Shown here piece by piece: positions 49,879-58,224 of a stretch of DNA of 64,000 nucleotides. The notes under the pieces were generated by a model, which saw only the letters and a program-made list of their open reading frames with translations, searched no databases and had not been told where the DNA came from. Source of the stretch: Bailinhaonella thermotolerans. GTDB taxonomy: Bacteria > Actinomycetota > Actinomycetes > Streptosporangiales > Streptosporangiaceae. Each line of letters opens with the position of its first letter. The first letter of the stretch is position 1. The stretch covers positions 64,001 through 128,000 of the forward strand of contig NZ_QZEY01000015.1 of assembly GCF_003594875.1 (NCBI RefSeq), written 5' to 3'. The position numbers were made by a program, and so were the translations under genes.

Positions 49879-51264
49879 ATGACGACCGCCCTCCTGTCCC
49901 CCTCGTCCACGCCGGTCCGAGCCCCGGTCTCCCGAGATCGATTCATCGACGCCCTGCGCGTGTTCGGGATGGCACTCGTCGTGGTCCAGCACTGGACGAT
50001 GCCCGTCCTGACGTACGACGGCACGCGCCTGTCGGCCGGGAACGCCTTCAGCACCCCCGGCGCCTGGCTGATCACCTGGATCAGCCAGGTCATGCCGCTC
50101 GTCTTCTTCGCCGGCGGCGCCGCCAACGCCATGAGCTGGGGGTCCGGCCGGAGCGCGGCCCCGGGCTGGATCGCCTCGCGGCTGCGGCGGCTGGCCTGGC
50201 CGGTGCTGCCGCTGGCCGCCCTCTGGCTGCCGCTGCCGCACCTGGCCCTGGAGCTGGGGCTGCCCGCGCAGCCGGTCCAGTTCGCCTCCGGGCTGGTCGG
50301 GCAGTTGCTCTGGTTCCTCGCCGTCTACCTGATCGCCGTCGTGTCCACGCCGCTGATGGCGCGGCTGCACGACCGGTTCGGCCTCGCGGTGCCGCTCGTG
50401 CTCGCGCTGTGCGCGCCGCTGGTGGACGTGGTCAGGTTCACCGGGTTCGAGCAGGCCGGGTACCTCAACGTCGTCTTCGTCTGGCTGGCCGTGCACCAGC
50501 TCGGCTTCCTCTACCGGGACGGGCGGCTCGACCGCTTCACCGGGCGCGCCGGGCTCCCCGTCGCCGTGGCCGGGTTCGGCGTCGTCGCGGCGCTCGTGGC
50601 CCTGGGGCCGTACCCCGCGAGCATGATCGGGATGCCGGGCGCGGCCGTCTCCAACATGAGCCCCCCGACCGCCTGCATGTTCGCCCTCTCGGTGGGCCAG
50701 CTCGCCCTCGCGCTGGCGCTGCGCCCGGCGATCGTACGGCTGAGCGAGCGGCCCGCCGTCGGGGCCCTGCTCGACGCCGCGGCCCCGCGCATGATGACCA
50801 TCTACCTGTGGCACATGACCGCGCTGGTGCTGGTGGCCGCCGTCGCCGTGGTCGGGATCGGGCTCGTCACCCCCGCCCCCTTCGGCGCCGTCTGGTGGGC
50901 CGACCTCCCGGTCTGGCTCGGGGTCCTGGCCCTGGTGCTCGGCGTCCTCCTGCGAGCGTTCGCCCGCTTCGAGAACCCGCCCCGCGCGGCCGGCGTCCCC
51001 TCCGCCCGGGCGGTGGCCGCCGCCACGGTCCTGATCGGCGGCGCCCTGCTCTGCCTCACCGTCACCGGCTTCCGTCCCGGCGCCACCCCCATGCTCGCCG
51101 TGGGCGCCCTCCTGGCCGGCCTCTGGCTCGCCGGAGGCCGCCGCCCCGCCCCCGCTCCCGCCGCTCCCGCTCCCGCCGTCCCCGTTCCCGCCGTCCCCGT
51201 TCCCGCTCCCGCCGTCCCCGCTTCCGCTCCTGCCGTCCCCGCTCCCGTCCTCCTGAAGAGGTAG
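49879..51264 (+). CDS. Acyltransferase-3 family membrane protein
   Basis: 461 residues with about ten or eleven membrane helices. RDRFIDALRVFGMALVVVQHW near the N-terminus contains the motif of the acyltransferase-3 family (R...D.LR, H in the first helix); MMTIYLWHMTALVLV follows in the C-terminal half. Such proteins move acyl groups onto sugars or antibiotics at the membrane. The final ~40 residues are an Ala-Pro-Val repeat (PAPAVPVPAVPVPAPAVPAS) encoded by tandem DNA repeats, ending in VLLKR. ATG 49879 starts the conserved region directly. It has twin hairpins upstream. Confidence 0.85.
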   Translation: MTTALLSPSSTPVRAPVSRDRFIDALRVFGMALVVVQHWTMPVLTYDGTRLSAGNAFSTPGAWLITWISQVMPLVFFAGGAANAMSWGSGRSAAPGWIASRLRRLAWPVLPLAALWLPLPHLALELGLPAQPVQFASGLVGQLLWFLAVYLIAVVSTPLMARLHDRFGLAVPLVLALCAPLVDVVRFTGFEQAGYLNVVFVWLAVHQLGFLYRDGRLDRFTGRAGLPVAVAGFGVVAALVALGPYPASMIGMPGAAVSNMSPPTACMFALSVGQLALALALRPAIVRLSERPAVGALLDAAAPRMMTIYLWHMTALVLVAAVAVVGIGLVTPAPFGAVWWADLPVWLGVLALVLGVLLRAFARFENPPRAAGVPSARAVAAATVLIGGALLCLTVTGFRPGATPMLAVGALLAGLWLAGGRRPAPAPAAPAPAVPVPAVPVPAPAVPASAPAVPAPVLLKR

Positions 51265-51492
51265 TCCCGCGTCAACCCTCAGGACTACCTCCAGGACCAC
51301 CCCGGGACCAACCCGCCGGAGCCACGCCAGGGCCGCCCCCTCCAGGGCGGCCCTTCCGCGTGCCCCTCCCACCCTTCCGTCGTGATCTCGCGATCCCGCC
51401 CCCTCCCGCTCGGCCGCCGAGGCGTGCCGCGGTGCCGAGGACGGGGCGCAATCGCAAGACCACGACATGGTGGGTGGGGGCGGGGGTGGGGG

Positions 51493-53169
51493 TCAGAGGG
51501 GGCGGAGGCGGTACATGCCGAAGGGCGGGCTCTCGCGGGGGGACGGGCGGTCCCGGTCGCGGGGTGGTCGGCGGGACGGGTGGTCGGGTGGGTCGGGCTC
51601 CCGTCGTACGGCGCTCCCGTCGAGCCGTACGGCGTTGCCGCCCTCCCGCCGCGGCGTCCCGCCGGTCTCCTCGGCGTACGCCGCGTGGCCCTTCCCCGGC
51701 TTGCGGCGCCGGGCGCTCCCCCGGCGTACGACATCGGGGGAGCCCGGGTTCGGCCCGGGAGGGGAGCGCTCCTGCCGTACGGGAGTGCCGGGAGGGTCGT
51801 CGTCCAGGGCCGGGTCGCCGGGGCCGGGCGGCGCGCCGTCCTCGGGGGCGCTGTCCACGGCGTACTGGACCCAGACCAGGCCGCAGGCGGAGTAGGTGCA
51901 CCACCGGGCCTGCTCCAGCGTGCCCGGCGGGCGCAGCTTGGCGAGGTAGCGCTGCACGCCCTTCCACTTCTGCACCGGGCGGCTGGGGCCCATGCGCTGC
52001 CAGGCGTTGTGGTCGCAGCGGCGGCCCGTCGGTTTGAGGACGTCGTAGCCGCTCGCCTTGCCCGACTTGAAGAGGAAGACCTCGAAGATCTCCCGCCTCC
52101 GCCCGGCCGGCGCGGGCGGCCCGGTGGACGGGAGCAGGATCGGGAGCACGGCCGGGGCGGCGTCCGTGTCCGGGGGCTCGGGCGAGGGCTCGCCCGCGGC
52201 CGGGTGCGCGCCGCCGGGCTCCCGGTCGTCCGGGAAGAGGTCGACCTCCCCGAGCCGCTCCAGGATCCACTCCATCGTCCACCGGCCGTCCGGCGGCTGC
52301 GCGAGCGGCGCGACGAGGCGCCCGGCCTGGGAGCGGAGCGCCCGGAGCAGGGGGTCCACGCTGGTCTCGTGCCCGGCGGCCGCGCTCACGACCGGGCCGC
52401 TCCCGCGCAGGGCGTCGGCGCGGACCGCCTGCCACTCCCGGCAGTCCGACCGCCAGGGGACGGAGAGGACGTTCAGGTGCACGCCGTCCACGGCGGCCCG
52501 GACCACCAGCTCCGCCAGGTCGCCGCCCAGGCAGGCGTCGGCGTGCGGCCCGAGGAGGAGGAGCACCTGCCGTTCGACCGGCAGCCGCAGCCGCCAGCCC
52601 ACCTCCATGGCGATCAGGACGAGTTCCTCCCGCACGTGGTCGGCCCCCGCGGGCAGGAGGTAGTAGTCCAGCTCCTCGATCTGCTTGTCCGGCGGCTGCC
52701 CCGGCTTGAGCCGTACCCACGCGACGGCGCGCCCGCCGTACTCGCCCTGACCGGGCTCGGAGCGGGCGGCGCGCGAGGATAGGCCGGACATGTCGGATAC
52801 GGGGGAATCCGTGGGGGCGGGGCCCGGGTGTTCGAGCACCGCCAGGAGCCACTGGACGTCCCCCTCGTCCAGCCGTTGCGCGCGCCGGGCGCGGGCGAGC
52901 ACGCTCAGCAGCAGGTCCGAGTCCCGGCCCTGCGCACGGCACTCGTCGAGCGTGGCCGCGGTGATCCTGCCGGTGCCGATCAGGTGACGGGTCTCGCGTG
53001 GCGTGTCCGTGCCTCGGGCTATCTGGTTCAGCAGCCGGGCGGCCCGGGTCGGGTCGCCGGACAGGCTCAGCGGCGCGGCCGGGGGTTCGCCCAGGAGGCC
53101 GGGCAGCGTGAGGTCGGAGTACGGGTTACGACGCCCACCCGATGCGGTGGCGCCGGGGTCGGCGGACAC
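51493..53169 (-). CDS. Protein of unknown function in the LOTUS operon
   Basis: 558 residues, not recognised. Residues 1-115 are helical (LLNQIARGTDTPRETRHLIG, LARARRAQRLDEGDVQWLLAVL). Residues 145-260 look like an alpha/beta domain (AVAWVRLKPG; DYYLLPAG; VERQVLLLLGPHADA; DGVHLNVLSV). Residues 340-440 contain FEVFLFKSGKASGYDVLKP and WCTYSACGLVWVQYAVD. The last 110 are Pro/Arg-rich and disordered. The gene starts with GTG 53169, only 4 bases after the LOTUS gene stop, so the two are co-translated. A role in RNA handling is only suggested by the partner. Confidence 0.75.
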   Translation of the reverse strand: MSADPGATASGGRRNPYSDLTLPGLLGEPPAAPLSLSGDPTRAARLLNQIARGTDTPRETRHLIGTGRITAATLDECRAQGRDSDLLLSVLARARRAQRLDEGDVQWLLAVLEHPGPAPTDSPVSDMSGLSSRAARSEPGQGEYGGRAVAWVRLKPGQPPDKQIEELDYYLLPAGADHVREELVLIAMEVGWRLRLPVERQVLLLLGPHADACLGGDLAELVVRAAVDGVHLNVLSVPWRSDCREWQAVRADALRGSGPVVSAAAGHETSVDPLLRALRSQAGRLVAPLAQPPDGRWTMEWILERLGEVDLFPDDREPGGAHPAAGEPSPEPPDTDAAPAVLPILLPSTGPPAPAGRRREIFEVFLFKSGKASGYDVLKPTGRRCDHNAWQRMGPSRPVQKWKGVQRYLAKLRPPGTLEQARWCTYSACGLVWVQYAVDSAPEDGAPPGPGDPALDDDPPGTPVRQERSPPGPNPGSPDVVRRGSARRRKPGKGHAAYAEETGGTPRREGGNAVRLDGSAVRREPDPPDHPSRRPPRDRDRPSPRESPPFGMYRLRPL

Positions 53170-53173
53170 GCGT

Positions 53174-54082
53174 TCACCGCCGGTAGAGCATGCCGAGGCT
53201 GAGCGGCAGCGCCAGCAGCTCCTCGGCGGTCATAACGTCGACCAGCTCATGCGCCCGCGCCCGCAGCGCGGCCAGGTCGAGCTGCCCCGCGGCGGCCGGG
53301 GCGTGCGGCGACGCCGGGTTGGAGGAGGAGCGGTGCGGCGAGGAGTCGGTCGCCACCGGGTCGACGTCCAGGTCGTGGTGGCGGGCCCAGGACGTCACCG
53401 CCTCGACCACGCGCTCGTTGCGGAAGGACGTCCACTCCGCCAGGCACGGCAGCGTGCGCACCAGGCGGGTGAAGCCCTGGAGCGGCCGGTCGGTGTGGAG
53501 GGTCTGGGCGAGTTCGTCCCGGTGCCTGCCGGGCGGCATCTTCGTGACGAAGGAGCGCGCCCACTGGATCTGGGTCTCCATGCTGATGGGGCTGATCGGC
53601 ACGAACCTCGCCGGGTCCGCCTGCATCGCCTCGCGCAGGCGGCGCGCCTCCGGGTCGTAGGCGTCCGTCACGCTCACCCGGAAGGCCCGGTCCTTCTGCC
53701 GGTCGTAGGCCCGCTCGACCCCGGGGCTCCAGTCCATGAACTCCTTCCACAGGTCCTGCCGGACCTGCAGGGGCACGGGCGGCCGGGGCACGTCACGGGG
53801 CTGGCCGGGGAGCATCACGTCCAGGTCGGGCCCCTGCGCCGGATTGCACAGCTCGACCACGCCGGCGCGCTGCGCGGCCATCAGGAACTCGCGGAAGGTG
53901 GTGAAACCGTACGTCTTCTCGGTGAAAGCGCCGAGCCGCTGGGCGAGCCGGGGCTTGATCCCCGCGGACCGGGTGGACCGGCCCTCGCTCTGCAGGTCGC
54001 GGACCACCTGGGCGAGCACCTGGAAGACCTGCTCGATCGGTGGCCGGGGCGGGTCGTAGGCGAATGCGGGATACGTGGTCAC
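53174..54082 (-). CDS. OST-HTH/LOTUS-domain plus UPF0158-like protein
   Basis: 302 residues. Residues 14-80 match an OST-HTH/LOTUS winged helix: IEQVFQVLAQVVRDLQSEG, IKPRLAQRLGAFTEKTYGFTTF, REFLMAAQRAGVVEL. Residues 115-245 fit the UPF0158 pattern (LWKEFMDWSPGVERAYDR, ARFVPISPISMETQIQWARSF, GFTRLVRTLPCLAEWTSFRN). LOTUS domains bind RNA or RNA-linked proteins in known systems, so a post-transcriptional role is plausible. GTG 54082 follows GGAGGT by 5 bases. A long inverted repeat lies 19-56 bases upstream. Confidence 0.8.
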   Translation of the reverse strand: MTTYPAFAYDPPRPPIEQVFQVLAQVVRDLQSEGRSTRSAGIKPRLAQRLGAFTEKTYGFTTFREFLMAAQRAGVVELCNPAQGPDLDVMLPGQPRDVPRPPVPLQVRQDLWKEFMDWSPGVERAYDRQKDRAFRVSVTDAYDPEARRLREAMQADPARFVPISPISMETQIQWARSFVTKMPPGRHRDELAQTLHTDRPLQGFTRLVRTLPCLAEWTSFRNERVVEAVTSWARHHDLDVDPVATDSSPHRSSSNPASPHAPAAAGQLDLAALRARAHELVDVMTAEELLALPLSLGMLYRR

Positions 54083-54666
54083 GCGGCACCTCCGGTGTGC
54101 TGCGCAACAGAAAGCCAAATCGGCTTTCTGATTGCGCATCGGCACACGCCCCAGGCTTCGGGACGCCGGTGCTCCGGGGCGGCCGAACCGAATCCCGGCC
54201 ACTTCCGGGAGGCCTACTCGCGGAAGCGCTACACCGATCGACCCCGCCCACGTCGGGGATGCGCCTCTCAGATTGAGAGACGGAGGCAATGTTGCTGATA
54301 GGTGAGCCGGCCCGGACCAAAAGCCCAGGCCGTGTCCGAGTATCGATCGCCCTGAACAGCCTGTCAAGGATCGTTCCTCCTCACGAGCCGGGCATCCGGT
54401 ACGCCGGGGGACCGCGCGCGCGGGGCCCCGCGGCCCCTCCACCCCCGGATTCACGCGGCGGCGCTCGCATCGCGGCCCGATTCACCAGCCCGGTGATTTT
54501 CAGGAAATTCTAAGAATCGCCCACCGACCCGTCTTATGTCGATCCGTCATGCGAGAAAACACGATCCCGTCAGCCGCGAAACCTCCCGGAGCGATCAGAA
54601 CCCCGTTCCGTTCGCCCACGAACGCGCCTAAGCTCCCCGAAAGCGCCCCTCGAAAGGACCCCGGCA
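54083..54666. other. Divergent intergenic region of about 580 bases
   Basis: Besides the inverted repeat at its left end, no gene is supported. The stretch 54480-54610 is relatively AT-rich (TTTTCAGGAAATTCTAAG and others) and probably holds the promoter of the small membrane protein gene. Confidence 0.45.
54101..54138. promoter_or_regulatory. Long inverted repeat before the LOTUS operon
   Basis: TGCGCAA-CAGAAAGCC (54101-54116) pairs with GGCTTTCTG-A-TTGCGCA (54122-54138): 16 base pairs with one bulged A around the loop AAATC. It lies just upstream of the LOTUS gene start, in the promoter or 5' leader, and could be an operator or an RNA hairpin bound by the LOTUS protein. Confidence 0.75.
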
Positions 54667-55155
54667 TTGGCGACGACGGCGACCGGCCCCCTGGACGTCA
54701 AGATCCGCTGGAAGCCCCTGGCCGCCGCCATGGCCGTGGCCGTGACCCTGGCCGCCGCCTTCTACGTCACCCACGTCCGCTCCCTCCCCCTCCTCGTGGA
54801 CGACGACGCGCGCCGCGCCATCACCACCGCGGACCGCCTCCAACTGGTCATCCAGGAACTCGACCAGTCCACCACCCCCGCCACCGAGGTCGAATACCTC
54901 GTCCTCGCACCCCCCGCCCCCGCCCTCAGAACCCAGCAGGCCGCGATGACCCAAGCCGCCTGGACCGTCGAAGGCGCCACCGCCCTCTCCCCGGACCGAA
55001 GAATCACCGCCACCCTCCACCCCCTCCCCGCCTTCCTCTCCCAATGGCCCGCCCCCACCCCCCACCCCCACAGCAAGGCCGCCGCCAAAATCCGTCGCCA
55101 AATAAAAAACCCCACCCCCCTGATCCTCATAACCCTCCGCCCCACCCTCCCCTGA
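54667..55155 (+). CDS. Small membrane-anchored protein of unknown function
   Basis: 162 residues with one hydrophobic helix at about 17-36 (PLAAAMAVAVTLAAAFYVT), then a polar part with no recognised domain and a basic C-terminus (KAAAKIRRQIKNPTP). Start TTG 54667, with GAAAGGA about 9 bases upstream. The codon bias fits a real gene. Probably a single-pass protein with its bulk outside the membrane. Confidence 0.65.
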   Translation: MATTATGPLDVKIRWKPLAAAMAVAVTLAAAFYVTHVRSLPLLVDDDARRAITTADRLQLVIQELDQSTTPATEVEYLVLAPPAPALRTQQAAMTQAAWTVEGATALSPDRRITATLHPLPAFLSQWPAPTPHPHSKAAAKIRRQIKNPTPLILITLRPTLP

Positions 55156-55247
55156 TCATCGCCGGCACAGGAAACGCGCGCTCTTGAGGGTGGGGATCGG
55201 TACTGTCGGGCGGTCGGGCGGTCGGGCGGCCAGAGCGTGGAGGGGTC

Positions 55248-55562
55248 ATGGGGAAGTTGGTGCGGGATGGGATTCCGGGGGTCATCCGGGGGGCCGGCGG
55301 GGAGCCTGTGGTGAGGGTGCTGGGGGAGGGGGAGTATCTGGGGGCTCTCGTGGCGAAGCTGGGGGAGGAGGCGGGGGAGGTGGCCGAGGCGGTGGCCGGG
55401 GGCGGGGCGGCGGAGGTCGTGGAGGAGGCGGCGGACGTCCTCGAGGTGCTGCGGGCCCTGGTCCGGGGGGTCGGGGTGGAGTGGGATGAGGTCGAGCGGG
55501 TCGCGGCGGAGAAGAGGCGGGAGCGCGGGGGGTTCGAGGGGCGGTACTACCTGGAGGCGTAG
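55248..55562 (+). CDS. MazG/HisE-like NTP pyrophosphohydrolase
   Basis: 104 residues. GKLVRDGIPGVIR opening, then LVAKLGEEAGEVAEAV and EVVEEAADVLEVLRALV, the metal-binding EExxE...ExxD helices of the phosphoribosyl-ATP-pyrophosphatase-like family. A house-cleaning NTPase is likely. ATG 55248 is preceded by GTCATGG context with GGAGGGG 3-9 bases upstream. Ends 3 bases before the sirtuin stop on the other strand. Confidence 0.85.
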   Translation: MGKLVRDGIPGVIRGAGGEPVVRVLGEGEYLGALVAKLGEEAGEVAEAVAGGGAAEVVEEAADVLEVLRALVRGVGVEWDEVERVAAEKRRERGGFEGRYYLEA

Positions 55563-55565
55563 CCC

Positions 55566-56279
55566 TCAGGTGAGGAGGCGGGTCACCAGGGCGGGGACGG
55601 CCTCGGGGATGGGGGTGCGGATCACCTCGGCGGCCAGCCGGTCGTAGGGGGTGGGGTCGGCGTTGACGATGATGAGGGTGGCGCCCGCCTCGGCGGCGAT
55701 CCCGGCCAGGGAGGCCGCGGGCTGGACCTGGAGGGTGGTGCCGATCGCCACGAAGACCTCGCAGGTCTCGGCCGCCTCGACGGCCCTGGCGATCGTGGCC
55801 GGCTCCAGGGGCTCGCCGAACATCACGGTCGTGGTCTTGAGGATGTCGCCGCAGGACCGGCAGGCCGGGTCCGGATCCCCGGCGTCGATCCGGTCCAGGG
55901 CCTCGCGCAGCGTCGAGCGCTCGCCGCAGCCGACGCAGAGGACGCCGAACATGTTGCCGTGCAGCTCCAGGACGCGGGCCGGGTCGGAGCCCGCGCTCTG
56001 GTGGAGGCCGTCCACGTTCTGCGTGATGAGCGCGTCGAGGCGGCCGGACTTCTCCAGGTCCACCAGGGCGCGGTGCGCATCGTTTGGCCGGGCCTGCCAG
56101 GCCGGGCTGCCACGCCGGAACTCCCAGGACTTCCGGCGGATGGCCGGGTCCGTGAGGTAGTAGTCGATCGTCACGAGCTTCTGGTAGTCCGGGTCGGACC
56201 GCCAGAGACCCTGGGGCCCCCGGTAGTCGGGGATGCCGGACGCGGTGGAGATACCCGCCCCGGTCATGACAGTGATCAT
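55566..56279 (-). CDS. Sir2-family NAD-dependent protein deacylase
   Basis: 237 residues. TGAGISTASGIPDYRG (NAD site), TQNVDGLHQSAG (substrate/NAD region), catalytic ELHGN, two CxxC zinc pairs (CVGCG, CRSCG), VMFGEPL and IGTTLQVQPA are all present and in order, so it should remove acyl groups from Lys in proteins using NAD. It is convergent with the MazG-like gene (3-base gap). Regulation not visible. Confidence 0.94.
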   Translation of the reverse strand: MITVMTGAGISTASGIPDYRGPQGLWRSDPDYQKLVTIDYYLTDPAIRRKSWEFRRGSPAWQARPNDAHRALVDLEKSGRLDALITQNVDGLHQSAGSDPARVLELHGNMFGVLCVGCGERSTLREALDRIDAGDPDPACRSCGDILKTTTVMFGEPLEPATIARAVEAAETCEVFVAIGTTLQVQPAASLAGIAAEAGATLIIVNADPTPYDRLAAEVIRTPIPEAVPALVTRLLT

Positions 56280-56430
56280 CGCTCGCTCCTCGGCCGGCAG
56301 ACCGGGTGATCATTCCATGCCGGGCCGTCGGCACCACCCATTTTGCTCCCCTTTGACCGTACGGCGGGCCGCTCTCGACCCATGGCCGCGCGCGAGACAC
56401 CCGCCTCTGGCCGTACGGGGAGGGGGGCGG

Positions 56431-58092
56431 TCAGGACCAGGGGACGACCGGGTCCTCCAGGTCGTTCTCGTAATCGGTGAGCCAGGCGCCGAAGACGGCC
56501 AGGCCGCGGAGCCAGAAGCGGGAGTTCCAGGAGGCGAACGCGGTCAGGGCGTCCGGCCCGGACGTGAGGGCCTCGCGCATCTCCAGCGACAGCAGCCCGG
56601 GCACCGCGGCCGCCCGCGACGCCATCCTGTGCGACCACGCGCGCGCGGCGGGCCCGGCCGAGCGCAGGGGCACACGGCGGTTGGGCATCGCGGCGTTGGT
56701 GGAGGGGAGCGAGGCGACGCGGGGGTTGGCGGCCCGCAGCAGCTCGCGGTAGAACCGGCCGCCGTCCTTCTGCGCCACCGGCACCGACAGCGCCAGGTCG
56801 AAGAAGCCGGGGTCCAGGAACGGGAACACGGGGGCGCGCTCGGGCCCGACCAGGTTCACCGGCGACCGGGCGATGCCGCGGGCGGTGCGGGTGTGCAGCA
56901 CCGACAGGGGCAGCTCGGCGCGGTGCCCGTGGAGCATCGAGGTGGCGGCGGTGAACGCGGCCTCGACCGAGGACGACGTCCACGAGTCGGCGGCGGGCGA
57001 CAGGACCGGCAGGTGGGCCGGGCCCAGCGACAGCGCCTCCAGCATGCCCCGGCGCCGGTCGGCGGCGGTGGTCGCGGCGACGGTCGTGGAGCTGATCAGG
57101 AAGTTCTTCAGCAGCGGCCCGCCGGCGAGCCCGTCCACGACCGACCTGTTCGAGCCGTGCACCTCGGCGGCGAACCGGGCGTACCAGGCGTGGTGGCTCG
57201 TGACGTACTCCAGCCGCCGCGCCACCCGCAGCGCCTCCGCCGGGTACGCCGCCGGGTCCTGCTCGATCACCCGGTGCCGGATGCCCAGCTCGCGCGTGAT
57301 CGCCTGGGCGTACTCCACGTCCGTGTCGAGCCCGTCGTCGGGGCTGGTCGTCCACGACTCGACCGACGCGCCCCGCGCCACCGCGATCGAGGCCAGCAGC
57401 CGCGAGTCGTACCCGCCGCTGACCGGCACGAGCAGCGGCACGTCGTCGTACGGCTTGAACGCCTCGTGCAGCGCCGCGATCACGTCGCCGGCGGTCGCGC
57501 CCCTGGCGTACGGCTCGGCGCGGACCCAGCGCGGCATGCGCGCGTCCATGCGCAGCCGCCCGCCGGACCACACGAGGGCGGCCGAGCCGGGCAGCCGCCG
57601 TACGTCCTGGTAGGGGGTGTCGGTGCCGAGCGGATAGGTCAGCCGCAGGATCGCCGCCCACGCGTCCCAGTTGATCCGCAAGGGGCGGGGGAGCAGGGCG
57701 AGCAGCGGCTCGATGAGGTTGGCGAAGTAGACGGCGCCGCCGAGGGTCACGTAGAACACGTCCACGAGCCCGAAGCCGCCCGCGTGCAGCGTCGCCGAGT
57801 CCCGGCCCGCGACCAGCCCCGGCGTCTCGTACGTCTCCGCGATCGTCAGCCAGGGCGCGTCCCCGGCCGGCGGGGCGGTGAAGCCGAAGGTGTACGCCCC
57901 CGGGGCGTACGGCGTGAGCGCGCGCGAGCCGTACAGCGCGACGTGCGGCTCGGACACGACCAGCTCGACCGACGGGCCCGACTCACGCAGCAGCGAGAGC
58001 TTGTCCGGGGCGATCTCGCCCAGCGCGCCGCAGAAGTACGGCCGCGCCGCGTACTCCGGCCAGTCCGCGTCAACCACGCTCCACCACCTCAT
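56431..58092 (-). CDS. Asparagine-synthetase-like protein lacking the glutaminase Cys
   Basis: 553 residues. C-terminal ATP-pyrophosphatase domain with VPVSGGYDSRLLASIA (PP-loop SGGxDS at about 249-254), GLDTDVEYAQAI and FPFLDPGFFDLALSVP. The N-terminal part (about 1-200) keeps the look of an Ntn/AsnB N-domain (YFANLIEPLLALLPRP, LPGSAALVWSGG), but the protein begins MRWWSVV without Cys2, so it cannot hydrolyse glutamine the usual way. Members of this group amidate or ligate in surface-glycan and natural-product pathways. It is divergent from a glycosyltransferase-like gene, suggesting joint cell-surface function. Confidence 0.87.
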   Translation of the reverse strand: MRWWSVVDADWPEYAARPYFCGALGEIAPDKLSLLRESGPSVELVVSEPHVALYGSRALTPYAPGAYTFGFTAPPAGDAPWLTIAETYETPGLVAGRDSATLHAGGFGLVDVFYVTLGGAVYFANLIEPLLALLPRPLRINWDAWAAILRLTYPLGTDTPYQDVRRLPGSAALVWSGGRLRMDARMPRWVRAEPYARGATAGDVIAALHEAFKPYDDVPLLVPVSGGYDSRLLASIAVARGASVESWTTSPDDGLDTDVEYAQAITRELGIRHRVIEQDPAAYPAEALRVARRLEYVTSHHAWYARFAAEVHGSNRSVVDGLAGGPLLKNFLISSTTVAATTAADRRRGMLEALSLGPAHLPVLSPAADSWTSSSVEAAFTAATSMLHGHRAELPLSVLHTRTARGIARSPVNLVGPERAPVFPFLDPGFFDLALSVPVAQKDGGRFYRELLRAANPRVASLPSTNAAMPNRRVPLRSAGPAARAWSHRMASRAAAVPGLLSLEMREALTSGPDALTAFASWNSRFWLRGLAVFGAWLTDYENDLEDPVVPWS

Positions 58093-58107
58093 TTTGTGAA
58101 TCAGGCA

Positions 58108-58118
58108 GATAACTTATC
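58108..58118. promoter_or_regulatory. GATAACTTATC palindrome between divergent genes
   Basis: Perfect 5-bp inverted repeat around one base in an AT-rich island between the asparagine-synthetase-like and glycosyltransferase genes. It could be an operator; alternatively it may simply reflect a -10 region, as ATAACTTATC is also promoter-like. Confidence 0.35.
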
Positions 58119-58224
58119 CTTCCTGGGGCTTTGCGAAGGACGTCCGATCCGCCTTTCCAGCGCCCCGGACGCCGCCTGGCGAGCACGACGCGGCGACGCG
58201 GAACACAGCGAATGGAGAGCGCAC

